Shown here: positions 15,531 through 24,552 of the stretch, in pieces | How positions within the stretch are numbered: the first letter of the stretch is position 1 | Layout of the letters: every line of letters starts with the position of its first letter | Assembly (NCBI RefSeq): GCF_003479405.1 | Contig: NZ_QUHB01000007.1 | Span: 84,889-148,888 of the forward strand | From: Eubacterium sp. AF16-48 | GTDB taxonomy: Bacteria; Bacillota; Clostridia; Lachnospirales; Lachnospiraceae | DNA: 64,000 nucleotides | Direction of reading: 5' to 3' | Position numbers and translations under genes: made by a program | Notes under the pieces: model-generated | What the model was told of the DNA's origin: nothing | Database searches by the model: none | The model's input: the letters and a program-made list of their open reading frames with translations, nothing else

Positions 15531-16481
15531 TTATTCTCCGGTTCTTCTTACATTAGTCTCTAATAACCGGTTATAACCAAGCCATGTATCAGACCCTGTA
15601 GTTTTGTTGCTATTTAGCAGCTCCTTCATTGTTTCAAGCTTTGCATCTGTATTGTCTGCGAAATTAAGAGCCAACGCCTCTATTAATGCCGGCTTTTTAG
15701 GAGAACCATATTCCAATTCCCCGTGATGTGCCAAAATACAATGCTTTAATTCATTTGCCTGCTTTTGTGGAAATCCCGGAATAGTAGCAATAATTTTTGA
15801 CACCATTTCCGAACCCATTACTATATGTCCTAACAGCTGTCCTGCGTCAGTGTAATCGTTGGTAGGGAAATCTGATAACTCATAAACCTTTCCTATATCA
15901 TGACAGATTGCCGCTGTAATAAGCAAATCCCTGTTAAGGAGTTCGTACTGCTTTGTGTAAAAATCACATAATTTTGTCACTGACAAAGTATGCTCTAACA
16001 AGCCTCCAATAAATCCGTGGTGTACACTTTTTGCCGCTGAATGTTTCTTAAATTCATTTACAAAATCCTTATTATCCACGAATAATGTTGTAAGTAACTG
16101 CTTATAATATTTGTTATTAACACTGGCAACAAATTTAAGTAACTCTGTTAACATTTCATCAATGTTTTTATCAGTACATGGAAGATAATTAGAAGCATCC
16201 ACAGTATCACTGTCTACTTTTCTTGCTCTTTTAATGCTAAGCTGCATCTGATTATTAAAAACCGTAATGTCACCATTTACCTCTACATAATCTAATGCAT
16301 CAAAATCGTCAATTCCCATTGAACCCGGGTCCCATATTTTAGCATCTAACTGACCTGTTTTATCCTGCAAAATAACATTTTCATATTCTTTTCCTGTCTT
16401 TGTCATGGCAACGTTTTTCTGCTTGCAAAGATAAACCTCCTGAATTCTCTCCCCTTCTCTTAATGTCTCAATAAATTTCAT
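15531..16481 (-). CDS. yhaM: 3'-5' exoribonuclease YhaM family
   Basis: A 316-residue protein with an OB-fold (about residues 15-100, VILQDKTGQLDAKIWDPGSM) and an HD domain. The HD metal ligands are visible as HGFIGGLLEHTLSVTKLCDF, then AAICHDIGKVYEL and CILAHHGELEYGSP. YhaM/Cbf1 proteins trim RNA and DNA 3' ends in a metal-dependent manner. Length and order of motifs are normal. It lies 20 nt upstream of rlmD on the same strand. Confidence 0.92.
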   Translation of the reverse strand: MKFIETLREGERIQEVYLCKQKNVAMTKTGKEYENVILQDKTGQLDAKIWDPGSMGIDDFDALDYVEVNGDITVFNNQMQLSIKRARKVDSDTVDASNYLPCTDKNIDEMLTELLKFVASVNNKYYKQLLTTLFVDNKDFVNEFKKHSAAKSVHHGFIGGLLEHTLSVTKLCDFYTKQYELLNRDLLITAAICHDIGKVYELSDFPTNDYTDAGQLLGHIVMGSEMVSKIIATIPGFPQKQANELKHCILAHHGELEYGSPKKPALIEALALNFADNTDAKLETMKELLNSNKTTGSDTWLGYNRLLETNVRRTGE

Positions 16482-16615
16482 ATTATCCTCTTTCTATAAT
16501 ATAGTTGTTATGCCCTCTAAAAAATATATAAAGGGTTTAAAACCTCTTTACTTTTAATACCGGTATTTATTATAATTGATAATATGCTTAAATACAAGAA
16601 TTGGAGAATTTAGTT

Positions 16616-18982
16616 ATGAATGAAAAAGTGTTAAAAACACTTGAATATAATAAAATAATAAACATGCTTAAAGATGAAGCCGGCAGTGATTTAGGCCGTA
16701 TGCTGTGCAGCGAACTTAAGCCTTCTAATGACTTAAATGAAATCAAAAAAAACCAGTTAGAAACTGACGATGCCTTAAAGCGTATCTGGCAAAAGGGCAG
16801 TGTGTCATTTTCAGGCATTAAAGACATTGGAGAATCCCTTAAACGTCTGGAAATCGGCAGTACCTTAGGTGTGGGAGAGCTTCTTAGCATTAGTTCTCTT
16901 TTAAAGGTTGCCCTTCGTGTTAAGACTTTTTCCAGAAACGAAGACGCAGAAAGGGATAGCTTAGACGATTTATTTGAATCCATTGAGCCTCTTACTAATT
17001 TAAATAAAGAAATTGAAAAATGCATTATATCTGAAGATGAAATTGCAGACGATGCATCTTTTAACTTAAAAAATATAAGACGTCAGGTGAAAATCACCAA
17101 TGACCGGATTCATTCCCAACTTAGTTCCCTGGTTAATTCCCAAAACGGAAAGACCTACCTTCAGGAATCACTTATTACAATGCGTGACGGCAGATATTGT
17201 GTACCTGTAAAACAGGAATATCGTGGAAATGTAACGGGAATTATTCACGACCAGTCTTCTTCCGGTTCCACGCTTTTTGTAGAGCCTACGGCGGTTGTGG
17301 AGTTAAACAATAAGCTTAGGGAGCTCTCTGTTAAGGAAGCCGAGGAAATCCAGATTATCCTTGCCAACTTAAGCATATCCTGTGCTGAATACATTGACCA
17401 GTTAAGATGTGACTTAAAGCTTCTTCCATATTTGGATTTTGTTTTTGCCAAGGCTAATCTTGCCAAAAAAATGAAAGCTTCCATGCCGGAATTTAACAGC
17501 AACAGATTTATAAATATTAAGCAGGGACGACACCCTCTCCTTGACGGAAAGAAGGTGGTTCCTATTGATGTTAATTTAGGGAAAGATTTCACACTGCTTA
17601 TTATTACGGGACCTAATACCGGTGGTAAAACAGTTTCATTAAAAACCGTAGGGCTTTTGTCTTTAATGGGGCAGGCAGGGCTTCATATTCCCGCTTTACC
17701 GGGAAGTCAGCTGGGAGTATTTAATGAGATTTTTGCTGACATTGGAGATGAACAAAGTATTGAGCAAAGCCTTAGTACCTTTTCAGCCCATATGGTTAAT
17801 ACAGTTAATATTTTAGAAAAAGCTGACTCGGATTCCTTAGTTTTATTTGACGAATTGGGGGCAGGTACTGACCCGGTAGAAGGTGCGGCACTGGGCATTT
17901 CCATTTTGTCATTTCTTAAAAATATGGGAGTTCGTACCATGGCAACTACCCATTACAGCGAATTAAAACTTTTTGCCCTTTCCACGGAGGGGGTACAAAA
18001 TGCAAGCTGCGAATTTGATGTGGAAACCCTTAGACCGACATACCGCCTTTTAATTGGTATTCCGGGTAAAAGTAACGCCTTTGCCATTTCCCAAAAATTA
18101 GGACTTCCTCAATATATTATTGATGATGCCAAATCAAGAATTGATGCGGATAATGAACAGTTTGAGGATGTTTTGGCAGAACTTGAACAAAAGAAACGCC
18201 AAATTGAAAAGGACAAGGAAACCATTTCCGTATATAAATCACAGATTGCTTCCCTCAAACGGGACTACGAAATCAAGAACAAAACTCTTGATGAAAAGAA
18301 GGATAAAATTCTTTCCAAGGCCCGTGATGAAGCTCTTGATATTCTTAAAGAGGCTAAGGAAACTGCTGATGAAGCTATTAAAACCATTAACAAATACGGT
18401 AAATCCGGCAATATGAAGGAATTGGAGAAATCGCGAAGCAGCGTCGGTTCAAAAATTAAGAAAAACCAAAGCTCAGCTTCCATGAAATCTTCTAAGCAGA
18501 AAAAGACCTATAAGCCTTCTGACTTTAAGATTGGAACAGGAGTCAAGGTTCTTAGCATGAACCTAAATGGTTCTGTGGTAACATTGCCTAATGCCGACGG
18601 TAATTTAACGGTAAAAATGGGTATACTTAATTCTAAAGTTAATATTAAGGACTTAGAAATTATTGATGAACCTGATATTAAGGCACCGGGACTTAACCGC
18701 ACCGGCAGTGGAAAGATTAAGATGAACAAATCCTTAAATGTTAAAATGGAGCTTAATCTTATTGGTAAAACCGTGGATGAGGCATTATTTGAACTTGATA
18801 AATATTTAGACGATGCTTATTTAGCACATCTTCCTCAGGTATATATTATACACGGCAAAGGTACCGGTACTCTCAGAAATGCCATACAGACTCACCTGAA
18901 AAAATGTCCTTATGTAAAGTCTTACAGAAACGGCGAGCACGGTGAAGGTGGCGCAGGAGCTACTGTTGTGGAATTTAAATAA
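16616..18982 (+). CDS. mutS2: MutS2 (RqcU-type) endonuclease/ATPase
   Basis: A 788-residue homologue of MutS lacking the mismatch-recognition domain. Core and lever helices are followed by the ATPase with Walker A GPNTGGKTVSLKTVG, Walker B LVLFDELGAGTDPVEGAALG and ATTHYSELK. Next come a long charged coiled coil (about 520-640), a KOW-like segment (GTGVKVLSMNLNGSVVTLP) and a C-terminal Smr nuclease domain (LNLIGKTVDEALFELDKYL, IHGKGTGTLRNAIQ). In Bacillus it also acts on collided ribosomes. The ATG at 16616 has GGAG nine bases ahead; an upstream in-frame TTG is less likely. Confidence 0.95.
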   Translation: MNEKVLKTLEYNKIINMLKDEAGSDLGRMLCSELKPSNDLNEIKKNQLETDDALKRIWQKGSVSFSGIKDIGESLKRLEIGSTLGVGELLSISSLLKVALRVKTFSRNEDAERDSLDDLFESIEPLTNLNKEIEKCIISEDEIADDASFNLKNIRRQVKITNDRIHSQLSSLVNSQNGKTYLQESLITMRDGRYCVPVKQEYRGNVTGIIHDQSSSGSTLFVEPTAVVELNNKLRELSVKEAEEIQIILANLSISCAEYIDQLRCDLKLLPYLDFVFAKANLAKKMKASMPEFNSNRFINIKQGRHPLLDGKKVVPIDVNLGKDFTLLIITGPNTGGKTVSLKTVGLLSLMGQAGLHIPALPGSQLGVFNEIFADIGDEQSIEQSLSTFSAHMVNTVNILEKADSDSLVLFDELGAGTDPVEGAALGISILSFLKNMGVRTMATTHYSELKLFALSTEGVQNASCEFDVETLRPTYRLLIGIPGKSNAFAISQKLGLPQYIIDDAKSRIDADNEQFEDVLAELEQKKRQIEKDKETISVYKSQIASLKRDYEIKNKTLDEKKDKILSKARDEALDILKEAKETADEAIKTINKYGKSGNMKELEKSRSSVGSKIKKNQSSASMKSSKQKKTYKPSDFKIGTGVKVLSMNLNGSVVTLPNADGNLTVKMGILNSKVNIKDLEIIDEPDIKAPGLNRTGSGKIKMNKSLNVKMELNLIGKTVDEALFELDKYLDDAYLAHLPQVYIIHGKGTGTLRNAIQTHLKKCPYVKSYRNGEHGEGGAGATVVEFK

Positions 18983-19116
18983 ATTGACTTATTATCACAG
19001 TTTACAATTTATTTTAACTTTATTAACATTATTTGATTATAATTAGCATGATATTTTAGAATACCATAAACATATATAAAAAGCAGTTTACTGCGATTTC
19101 AAAGGGAGGATAACAA

Positions 19117-19818
19117 ATGGCTGGCAAACAGAAAATTTTAATTGTTGATGATGATGAAAACATCGCAAACTTAGTATCTCTTTATTTAACAAAGGAGTGC
19201 TTTGACACACGAATTGAGCATGACGGTAATTCTGCACTGGTGGCTTTCAGGGACTACAAACCTGATCTGGTGCTTCTTGACTTAATGCTTCCGGGAATAG
19301 GCGGATATGAGGTTTGTCGTGAAATACGAAAAACTTCAAAAACTCCTATTATTATGCTTTCTGCTAAAACAGAAGTTTTTGATAAGGTTTTAGGTCTTGA
19401 GCTTGGAGCAGATGATTACATGATAAAGCCTTTTGATTCAAAGGAATTAGTGGCAAGGGTTAAGGCTGTTTTAAGAAGATATACTGCGGCTCCACAGCCT
19501 GCTGTTTCTCCTTCTGAAAAGCGTGTTGAATACAAGGATTTGATTATTAATCTTTCAAACTATGAGGTTATTTATAAAGGAAAACCTGTGGAAATGACTC
19601 CTAGGGAAATCGAACTTTTGTATTTCCTTGCTTCTTCACCAAATCAGGTATTTACAAGAGAACAGCTTCTTGACCATATCTGGGGCTATGAATACGCCGG
19701 TGACACAAGAACCGTAGATGTTCACATTAAGCGTATCCGTGAAAAAATTGCCGACACAGATGAGTGGTCAATTGGAACTGTATGGAGCGTTGGTTACAGA
19801 TTTGAGGTACATAAATAA
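19117..19818 (+). CDS. OmpR/PhoB-family response regulator
   Basis: Receiver domain with LIVDDDENIANLV, phospho-acceptor Asp55 in LVLLDLMLPG, MLSAKTE and MIKPFD. A winged-helix DNA-binding domain follows (VEMTPREIELLYFLASSPNQ, then VFTREQLLDHIWGYEYAGDT and RTVDVHIKRIREKI). AAGGGAGGA precedes the start. It is followed 12 nt later by its histidine kinase, so the two form a standard two-component pair. Signal unknown. Confidence 0.93.
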   Translation: MAGKQKILIVDDDENIANLVSLYLTKECFDTRIEHDGNSALVAFRDYKPDLVLLDLMLPGIGGYEVCREIRKTSKTPIIMLSAKTEVFDKVLGLELGADDYMIKPFDSKELVARVKAVLRRYTAAPQPAVSPSEKRVEYKDLIINLSNYEVIYKGKPVEMTPREIELLYFLASSPNQVFTREQLLDHIWGYEYAGDTRTVDVHIKRIREKIADTDEWSIGTVWSVGYRFEVHK

Positions 19819-19830
19819 TCGGAGCGTACA

Positions 19831-21264
19831 ATGAGGAATTCAATTTTAACTAAGTTTTTTGTTGGGTATTTTTCTTTTGCGGTACTTGGTTTTTTATTAA
19901 TTACCTATTGGTCAACAAACCTTATTTACAATCATTTGCTTACTAACGATGCGTCGGAGTTACAGTCCTACGCTTCCATTGTGGTGGATAATGTCCAAAA
20001 CGCCATTGGGGATTCTATGTATGATATCGACAATCCGGACAATTTCTTTAGTGATTTTAATAAGGTTTTAGACTGTAATCTTTTGCTGTTAGATAAGGAC
20101 AATAAACTTGTTTACACCACTGATGACACAAAAGCTCTTACTAACGATGATGCCAATATTGTAATTAAAAATTTTGACCCAAATGAATATACCGGAAAAA
20201 GCTATAAAATAAACAAATTTTACAACATGTATAAAACAGATACTTTAAGTGTTGTTCAGGCCATAAGAAAAAATAATACCGTATTCGGATATGTAGTGGT
20301 TCATATGCCTACATCCATTATTAAACAAAGCAGTTATGACGTAACTCATGTTTTTTACCTGACTTATGCCATTATTCTGGCTTTGTCCCTGATTATCTTT
20401 TTTAACTTTATGTGGTTTATTTATTTACCGCTTAAGCAAATAAGATTGGCGGCAATGGAATATGCCCAGGGTAATTTCAGCTATGACGGCCTTATGGTTA
20501 GCAATGATGACGAAATTGGCGACGTGGCAAGTTCACTTAAGTATATGTCAAAGCAATTAAATAATTCAAGGGAATATCAGAAAACCTTTATTTCCAATAT
20601 TTCTCATGACTTCCGCTCACCTCTTACTTCCATAAAAGGGTATATTGAGGCTATGATGGATGGAACCATTCCTCCTGAAGACCATAAGAAATATTTGTCA
20701 ATTGTTCTTTCTGAAGCAAACCGCCTGGAGAAATTAACTACCGGGCTTCGTGAACTTAACAGCTGGAATACTACCGGCCCTGAACTTTTCTTAGAAGAGT
20801 TTAATATGGAAAGTGTGATTGCTTCTACTGTAGAAACTTTCCAGGGCAGTTGCGAAAAGAAAAATATTGAACTGATTATCCAGTTTCCTCCAAAGCACTA
20901 CAACGTGTATGCAGATAAAGGAAAAATAGAACAGGTTTTATATAATCTTTTAGATAATGCCATTAAATTTAGTAACCCTTCCTCTAAAATTGTTATTCGT
21001 CTGTATAATAAAGGGGATAAGCAATACTGCTCCGTAAAGGATTTTGGTATGGGTATTCCCAGCGGCAGCATTGATAAAATATGGCAGCGTTTTTACAAAA
21101 CCGACTTATCCCGTGGCCGTGACAAAACCGGTTCCGGTATTGGTCTTTCCATTGTAAAGGAAATTATCCGTGCCCATAATGAAAACATAGACGTTATCAG
21201 TACCGAGGGAGTTGGTACGGAATTTGTTTTTTCCATAAAACATGCCAAATCTAAAACCCTATAG
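19831..21264 (+). CDS. Sensor histidine kinase
   Basis: A 477-residue kinase with two membrane segments (about 10-33 and 171-198) flanking a 135-residue extracellular sensor. A HAMP linker (LPLKQIRLAAMEYAQGNF), the H-box ISHDFRSPLTSIKGYIEAMM with His259, and the N, G1 and G2 boxes follow (LYNLLDNAIKFSN, DFGMGIP, GSGIGLSIVKEI). It is the partner of the regulator at 19117-19818. The extracellular domain is not a recognised family; it resembles double-Cache/PhoR-type sensors in size. Confidence 0.93.
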   Translation: MRNSILTKFFVGYFSFAVLGFLLITYWSTNLIYNHLLTNDASELQSYASIVVDNVQNAIGDSMYDIDNPDNFFSDFNKVLDCNLLLLDKDNKLVYTTDDTKALTNDDANIVIKNFDPNEYTGKSYKINKFYNMYKTDTLSVVQAIRKNNTVFGYVVVHMPTSIIKQSSYDVTHVFYLTYAIILALSLIIFFNFMWFIYLPLKQIRLAAMEYAQGNFSYDGLMVSNDDEIGDVASSLKYMSKQLNNSREYQKTFISNISHDFRSPLTSIKGYIEAMMDGTIPPEDHKKYLSIVLSEANRLEKLTTGLRELNSWNTTGPELFLEEFNMESVIASTVETFQGSCEKKNIELIIQFPPKHYNVYADKGKIEQVLYNLLDNAIKFSNPSSKIVIRLYNKGDKQYCSVKDFGMGIPSGSIDKIWQRFYKTDLSRGRDKTGSGIGLSIVKEIIRAHNENIDVISTEGVGTEFVFSIKHAKSKTL

Positions 21265-21274
21265 AATTTTATTT

Positions 21275-21321
21275 TGCCGGGGAACTGTCAGTTTTATGCA
21301 GACTGACGTATTTCCCGGCTT
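21275..21321. terminator. Terminator between convergent kinase and spo0A genes
   Basis: GCCGGG..CTGTCAGT and ACTGAC..CCCGGC form a long stem between two convergent genes and include the last codons of spo0A. The plus side is followed by TTATTTG. Probably bidirectional, though the T-tract is poor. Confidence 0.55.
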
Positions 21322-22097
21322 ATTTGTGCAATAAATTCAGAATTTGTAGGTCTGCCTTTCTTATAGCGTACACTATATTTGTCTTTGCTTCCATTATTAT
21401 ATGCATCCTCTACTGACCATGCCACCTCTATGGCATGACGTATGGCCTTCTCAACCCTTTGTGGCGTTGAATTATGTTTTTTGGCAACATCAGGATATAA
21501 AACCTTTGTAACACCTTCTAATGCATCTTCATTACTTATTACCTCCTTAACAGCGGTAATCATATATCTGTATCCCTTAAGTCTTGCAGGGACGCCTATT
21601 TCATTTAATTTATTTGATATAATTGTATCCATTCGTGGAATCGTACCTGATTTGGCACATATTGATAAGTCGTCCGTATTATAATCCGGCATGCTTTTAT
21701 TTTCTTTTAAGATTTCATTCATCCTCAAATAAACCTTTTTAATCTTTTCAGCCATAATATTGCAATCAAAAGGTTTCATTATTACATAATTAACACCCCT
21801 GTTTAAAGCCTCACTAATTAATATATCCTTATTTATGGATGTAATAATAATATACATTGTTTTAGAATTTTTAGCTGACTGCTGCATTTTTTCCAATAAT
21901 GTGTACCCATCGTACACCGGCAACAATAATTCAAACAGAACTATGTCCGGATTATGGTCAGTGTACAACTCATACGCTTCCTTTCCATTGTCGGTTTCAC
22001 CTACAATTTCAATACTTTGATCATCCTTCAAAGCTTTAACTAACTGCCTTCTTACTTCATTTTGTGCATCTGCAATAAGCACTTTAAATTTTTTCAT
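21294..22097 (-). CDS. spo0A: Spo0A-family regulator with altered phosphorylation site
   Basis: 267 residues. The C-terminal DNA-binding domain is clearly Spo0A: EIGVPARLKGYRYMITAVKE, then VTKVLYPDVAKKHNSTPQRV and EKAIRHAIEVAWS, ending GRPTNSEFIAQIS. The receiver domain is abnormal. The phosphoacceptor Asp (D56 in Bacillus) is Glu56 in VLFELLLPVYDG, and the acidic pair DD is D10-A11 (LIADAQNE); the Lys of MKPFD is kept. It may therefore be phosphorylation-independent, with Glu perhaps acting as a phospho-mimic. It is not next to spoIVB as in many clostridia. Family call is secure; the regulatory consequence is inference. Confidence 0.92.
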   Translation of the reverse strand: MKKFKVLIADAQNEVRRQLVKALKDDQSIEIVGETDNGKEAYELYTDHNPDIVLFELLLPVYDGYTLLEKMQQSAKNSKTMYIIITSINKDILISEALNRGVNYVIMKPFDCNIMAEKIKKVYLRMNEILKENKSMPDYNTDDLSICAKSGTIPRMDTIISNKLNEIGVPARLKGYRYMITAVKEVISNEDALEGVTKVLYPDVAKKHNSTPQRVEKAIRHAIEVAWSVEDAYNNGSKDKYSVRYKKGRPTNSEFIAQISREIRQSA

Positions 22098-22447
22098 TTT
22101 TCAAACCTTTCTCTTTCATAGACATTATTTTTCAGTCATATTCACTTACATTCCGTGAATACTCTATTATCATAACCCCCGCACTAAAACAAGAGAAGTT
22201 CCTTTATGGCACCTGATTCTTGTAAGTTGAACCACTAGTCGGTGCCATATATTACCCACCTTGACGTTTTTCGATTTTTTGCCTTATTTTATTTAGTGTT
22301 TTTAACACTATTATTTTTCTTCATCATTTTATTACATAGTGAAAAATTTATATTAAAATGCTAAATTTGTTAAATATTATGATGTTGCAATAAGTCATAA
22401 ATTGTATTATTATATTGCTATAATCTTATTCAAAGGAGGCTTACAAA
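22098..22447. other. 350-bp intergenic region between spo0A and ferredoxin (divergent)
   Basis: AT-rich, with no open frame of note. It holds the 8-bp-stem hairpin at 22206-22248 and a TATAAT at about 22422 that is probably the -10 of the ferredoxin promoter. No clear TGTCGAA-type Spo0A box was seen. Confidence 0.6.
22206..22248. repeat. Hairpin ATGGCACC/GGTGCCAT
   Basis: Perfect 8-bp arms flank a 27-nt spacer, about 110 bp upstream of spo0A, with no T-tract. Could be a leader-RNA stem-loop or a protein-binding site. Confidence 0.5.
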
Positions 22448-22621
22448 ATGGCTTACAAAATTAACGACGGTTGTGTCGGTTGTGGTGCATGTGCAGGCGC
22501 TTGCCCAGTTGGCGCTATATCAGAAGCTGACGGAGTATTCGTTATAGATGCTGATTCATGTATCGAATGTGGAGCATGCACAGGTGCTTGCCCAACAGGA
22601 TCAATCGAATTAGACGCTTAA
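22448..22621 (+). CDS. 2[4Fe-4S] ferredoxin, clostridial type
   Basis: A 57-residue electron carrier encoded by MAYKINDGCVGCGACAGACP, then VGAISEADGVF, and CIECGACTGACPTGSIELDA. Two CxxCxxCxxxCP motifs bind two cubane clusters. Preceded by a strong AAAGGAGG site and followed by a strong terminator, so it is a single-gene, highly expressed unit. The protein serves low-potential reactions in anaerobes such as pyruvate:ferredoxin oxidoreductase and hydrogenase. Confidence 0.96.
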   Translation: MAYKINDGCVGCGACAGACPVGAISEADGVFVIDADSCIECGACTGACPTGSIELDA

Positions 22622-22630
22622 TTTAAAAAC

Positions 22631-22675
22631 AAGCAGTTGCAAAACGATTATCGTATTGCAACTGCTTATTTTTTT
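22631..22675 (+). terminator. Intrinsic terminator of the ferredoxin gene
   Basis: AAGCAGTTGCAA pairs perfectly with TTGCAACTGCTT, followed by a T-run. Confidence 0.9.
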
Positions 22676-22721
22676 CCCTGCCCCCGCATCACAGATGCGT
22701 TTACAAGTTTTTTTACTATCC

Positions 22722-23447
22722 TTACTGGGTTGTAACAGGATTTGTCTTTTCTCCAATATGTACCCTGTTTTTCTTTTCCTTTGACCCGAAAAAAAATCCC
22801 GGCTTTTTTTCTTTTTCTGAACCTGTTTTTTTCTGACTTTCCATTACTGTTTTTAATTGCTTTTTCTTACTCTTATCACTTTTCTTAAGCAAAAGCTTTT
22901 CTGCCTTTAATTTCTTCTTTCTTTCCCGTCTGCTCATTTGCTGTCTTGAGCGCATAACTTCGTCTAATTTTTTATAACGCTCTTCTTCTTTTTCGTCCTG
23001 AATCCGCATAAGATAATTCATTTCCTTTAAAACAGTTTCGCTTACGTGACCGCTTACTTCCTTTCCCAGTTGTGCCGTCTGCTGTTTCATTGCCTTAGCT
23101 ACTACCTTGTCCATTATTTCCTGAAACTGCTCCATTTTACTTCCTGAAGGCTCTGAAACCTCCAGCCTTCTGTTTTGCTGCATTGCCGGTGTCATTACCA
23201 TTCCCTTGTTTCCATCCTGCCTGTCCGGGTCGGTAAGCATCATTTTAATGGTTCTTAAGCTATAACCCTGATTCTTTAAATCTCTAACGTTTTTTAATAA
23301 ATTAATATGATTTTCCGTATAATAGCGATGCCCCATTTCGTTTCTTGGAATTGACACATTAAGTTCTTCCTCCCAATATCTTAAAACATGAGATTCTACT
23401 CCCAGCATTTTAGATGCATCTGATATAATATATCTCTTTTCCCCCAT
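22722..23447 (-). CDS. MerR-type DNA-binding protein with basic coiled-coil tail
   Basis: 241 residues. The N-terminal MerR winged helix (YIISDASKMLGVESHVLRYW, then EEELNVSIPRNEMGHRYYTE) is followed by DLKNQGYSLRTIKMML. The rest is an extended helical region (MEQFQEIMDKVVAKAMKQQT) and a very Lys-rich tail (MSRRERKKKLKAEKLLLKK). There is no effector-binding domain. Architecture recalls chromosome-anchoring RacA or related clostridial proteins rather than a metal sensor. AGGAGGATG supports the start. Function is inferred only from architecture. Confidence 0.75.
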   Translation of the reverse strand: MGEKRYIISDASKMLGVESHVLRYWEEELNVSIPRNEMGHRYYTENHINLLKNVRDLKNQGYSLRTIKMMLTDPDRQDGNKGMVMTPAMQQNRRLEVSEPSGSKMEQFQEIMDKVVAKAMKQQTAQLGKEVSGHVSETVLKEMNYLMRIQDEKEEERYKKLDEVMRSRQQMSRRERKKKLKAEKLLLKKSDKSKKKQLKTVMESQKKTGSEKEKKPGFFFGSKEKKNRVHIGEKTNPVTTQ

Positions 23448-23696
23448 CTCATCCTCCTAAAAAATAAAATTAAACATTTTCCATGCTGTCTGCCCTAAAG
23501 ATTCATTCCAGCAATTTTGCGGGCAAATTGCATACTTTTTATTAAACACAAATAAATTATAAATCCATTATATTCCCCCTTCAATATGTTCATTACCGCA
23601 AATATTGTAACCTTTTGCGGTAGTGTCGAGGAGGGCAGAAAAAAGGAGCTTAAAGCCAATGCCACTGACCTTAGAGATATTTTTCATAAAACATAT

Positions 23697-24221
23697 CTAT
23701 TCTTCACTGTTCCTTACAAAATCATACGTTACTTTCACTTTCTTAACGTTTTTTAATTTTGATTTCTTTGATTCAATAATATATGTGTTTGCTCCATATA
23801 TGACCACGGCAGTTTTATATTGTCCCTCTTCCAACAAATCTCTTTTTTCAACATTTAAAGTGACCTTTTTGTCTTTTTTAGTTATAGAAAGAAGTTTATA
23901 ACTAAAAAAATTTAAGTCAATATTTTCTGTTGCGAAAATCAATGCCTTCTTCTTAAAATATGATTTTTTGTATTTATTGAGTTTTTTTATATATTTTTTA
24001 GGATTATTATAATTTTTCTTTATGTATTTTTTTAATTTTACCAAATCTTTATATGATCTTATAATTTTCTTATAACTATTCTTATTGTTCGTATCAGAGT
24101 ATTTACCGGATACACTAATTTTCTTACAAATATAACCATCTACATTTGCCGCTTTAACATTTACAGAACAGATTGATAAAACTGTCAATATAACCACAAA
24201 ATATTTTAATCCCTTTTTCAT
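23697..24221 (-). CDS. Secreted protein with PrcB_C-like domain
   Basis: 174 residues with a signal peptide (MKKGLKYFVVILTVLSICSV, cleavage near NVKAA). The mature part is very Lys/Tyr/Asn-rich (KKYIKKNYNNPKKYIKKLNK). The C-terminal half (YFKKKALIFATENI, YKLLSITKKDKKVTLNVEKR, TAVVIYGANTYII) has the pattern of PrcB_C domains, in which a residue segment predicting protease-complex association is followed by beta strands. The family assignment is tentative. Single gene; role unknown. Confidence 0.6.
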   Translation of the reverse strand: MKKGLKYFVVILTVLSICSVNVKAANVDGYICKKISVSGKYSDTNNKNSYKKIIRSYKDLVKLKKYIKKNYNNPKKYIKKLNKYKKSYFKKKALIFATENIDLNFFSYKLLSITKKDKKVTLNVEKRDLLEEGQYKTAVVIYGANTYIIESKKSKLKNVKKVKVTYDFVRNSEE

Positions 24222-24552
24222 ATATTTAACCTCGTAATCTCCTCTTTCAACTTATAATTTCCTGAATTTTTCATAGTTAAAATAATATTTCATCCACGAC
24301 AAATTAACATAATCCCTACCAAATTCCTGCATCTGAAACTTCATTAAACTTTGTTACTTAATACTGAATATGCGTAAGGTTTTTTCATTGTATCTTAAAA
24401 GTCAATTCGTGTCAATTTTTCACTAGCCTTTTGTTTTTCCGGTGAATTTTTTTAATAAATGTTTAAACATAACCAAAAAAGTTGTACTATAACAATTATA
24501 ATTTGCTACAGTACAACTCCCAATGATTTCTATAAATAGTCCCCTAAATACA
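24222..24552. other. 331-bp intergenic region
   Basis: AT-rich. It contains the promoter side of the secreted-protein gene at 23697-24221 and the dnaB operon terminator at 24475-24517. No other coding or repeat signal seen. Confidence 0.6.
24475..24517 (-). terminator. Terminator of the gdpP-rplI-dnaB operon
   Basis: GTTGTACT and AGTACAAC form the stem, followed by TTTTTTGG on the minus strand, 36 nt beyond the dnaB stop codon. Confidence 0.8.

Noticed and set aside
23623-23901. 92-codon plus-strand frame near the MerR-like gene
   Set aside because: Antisense to the secreted-protein gene at 23697-24221 for most of its length and without family resemblance.
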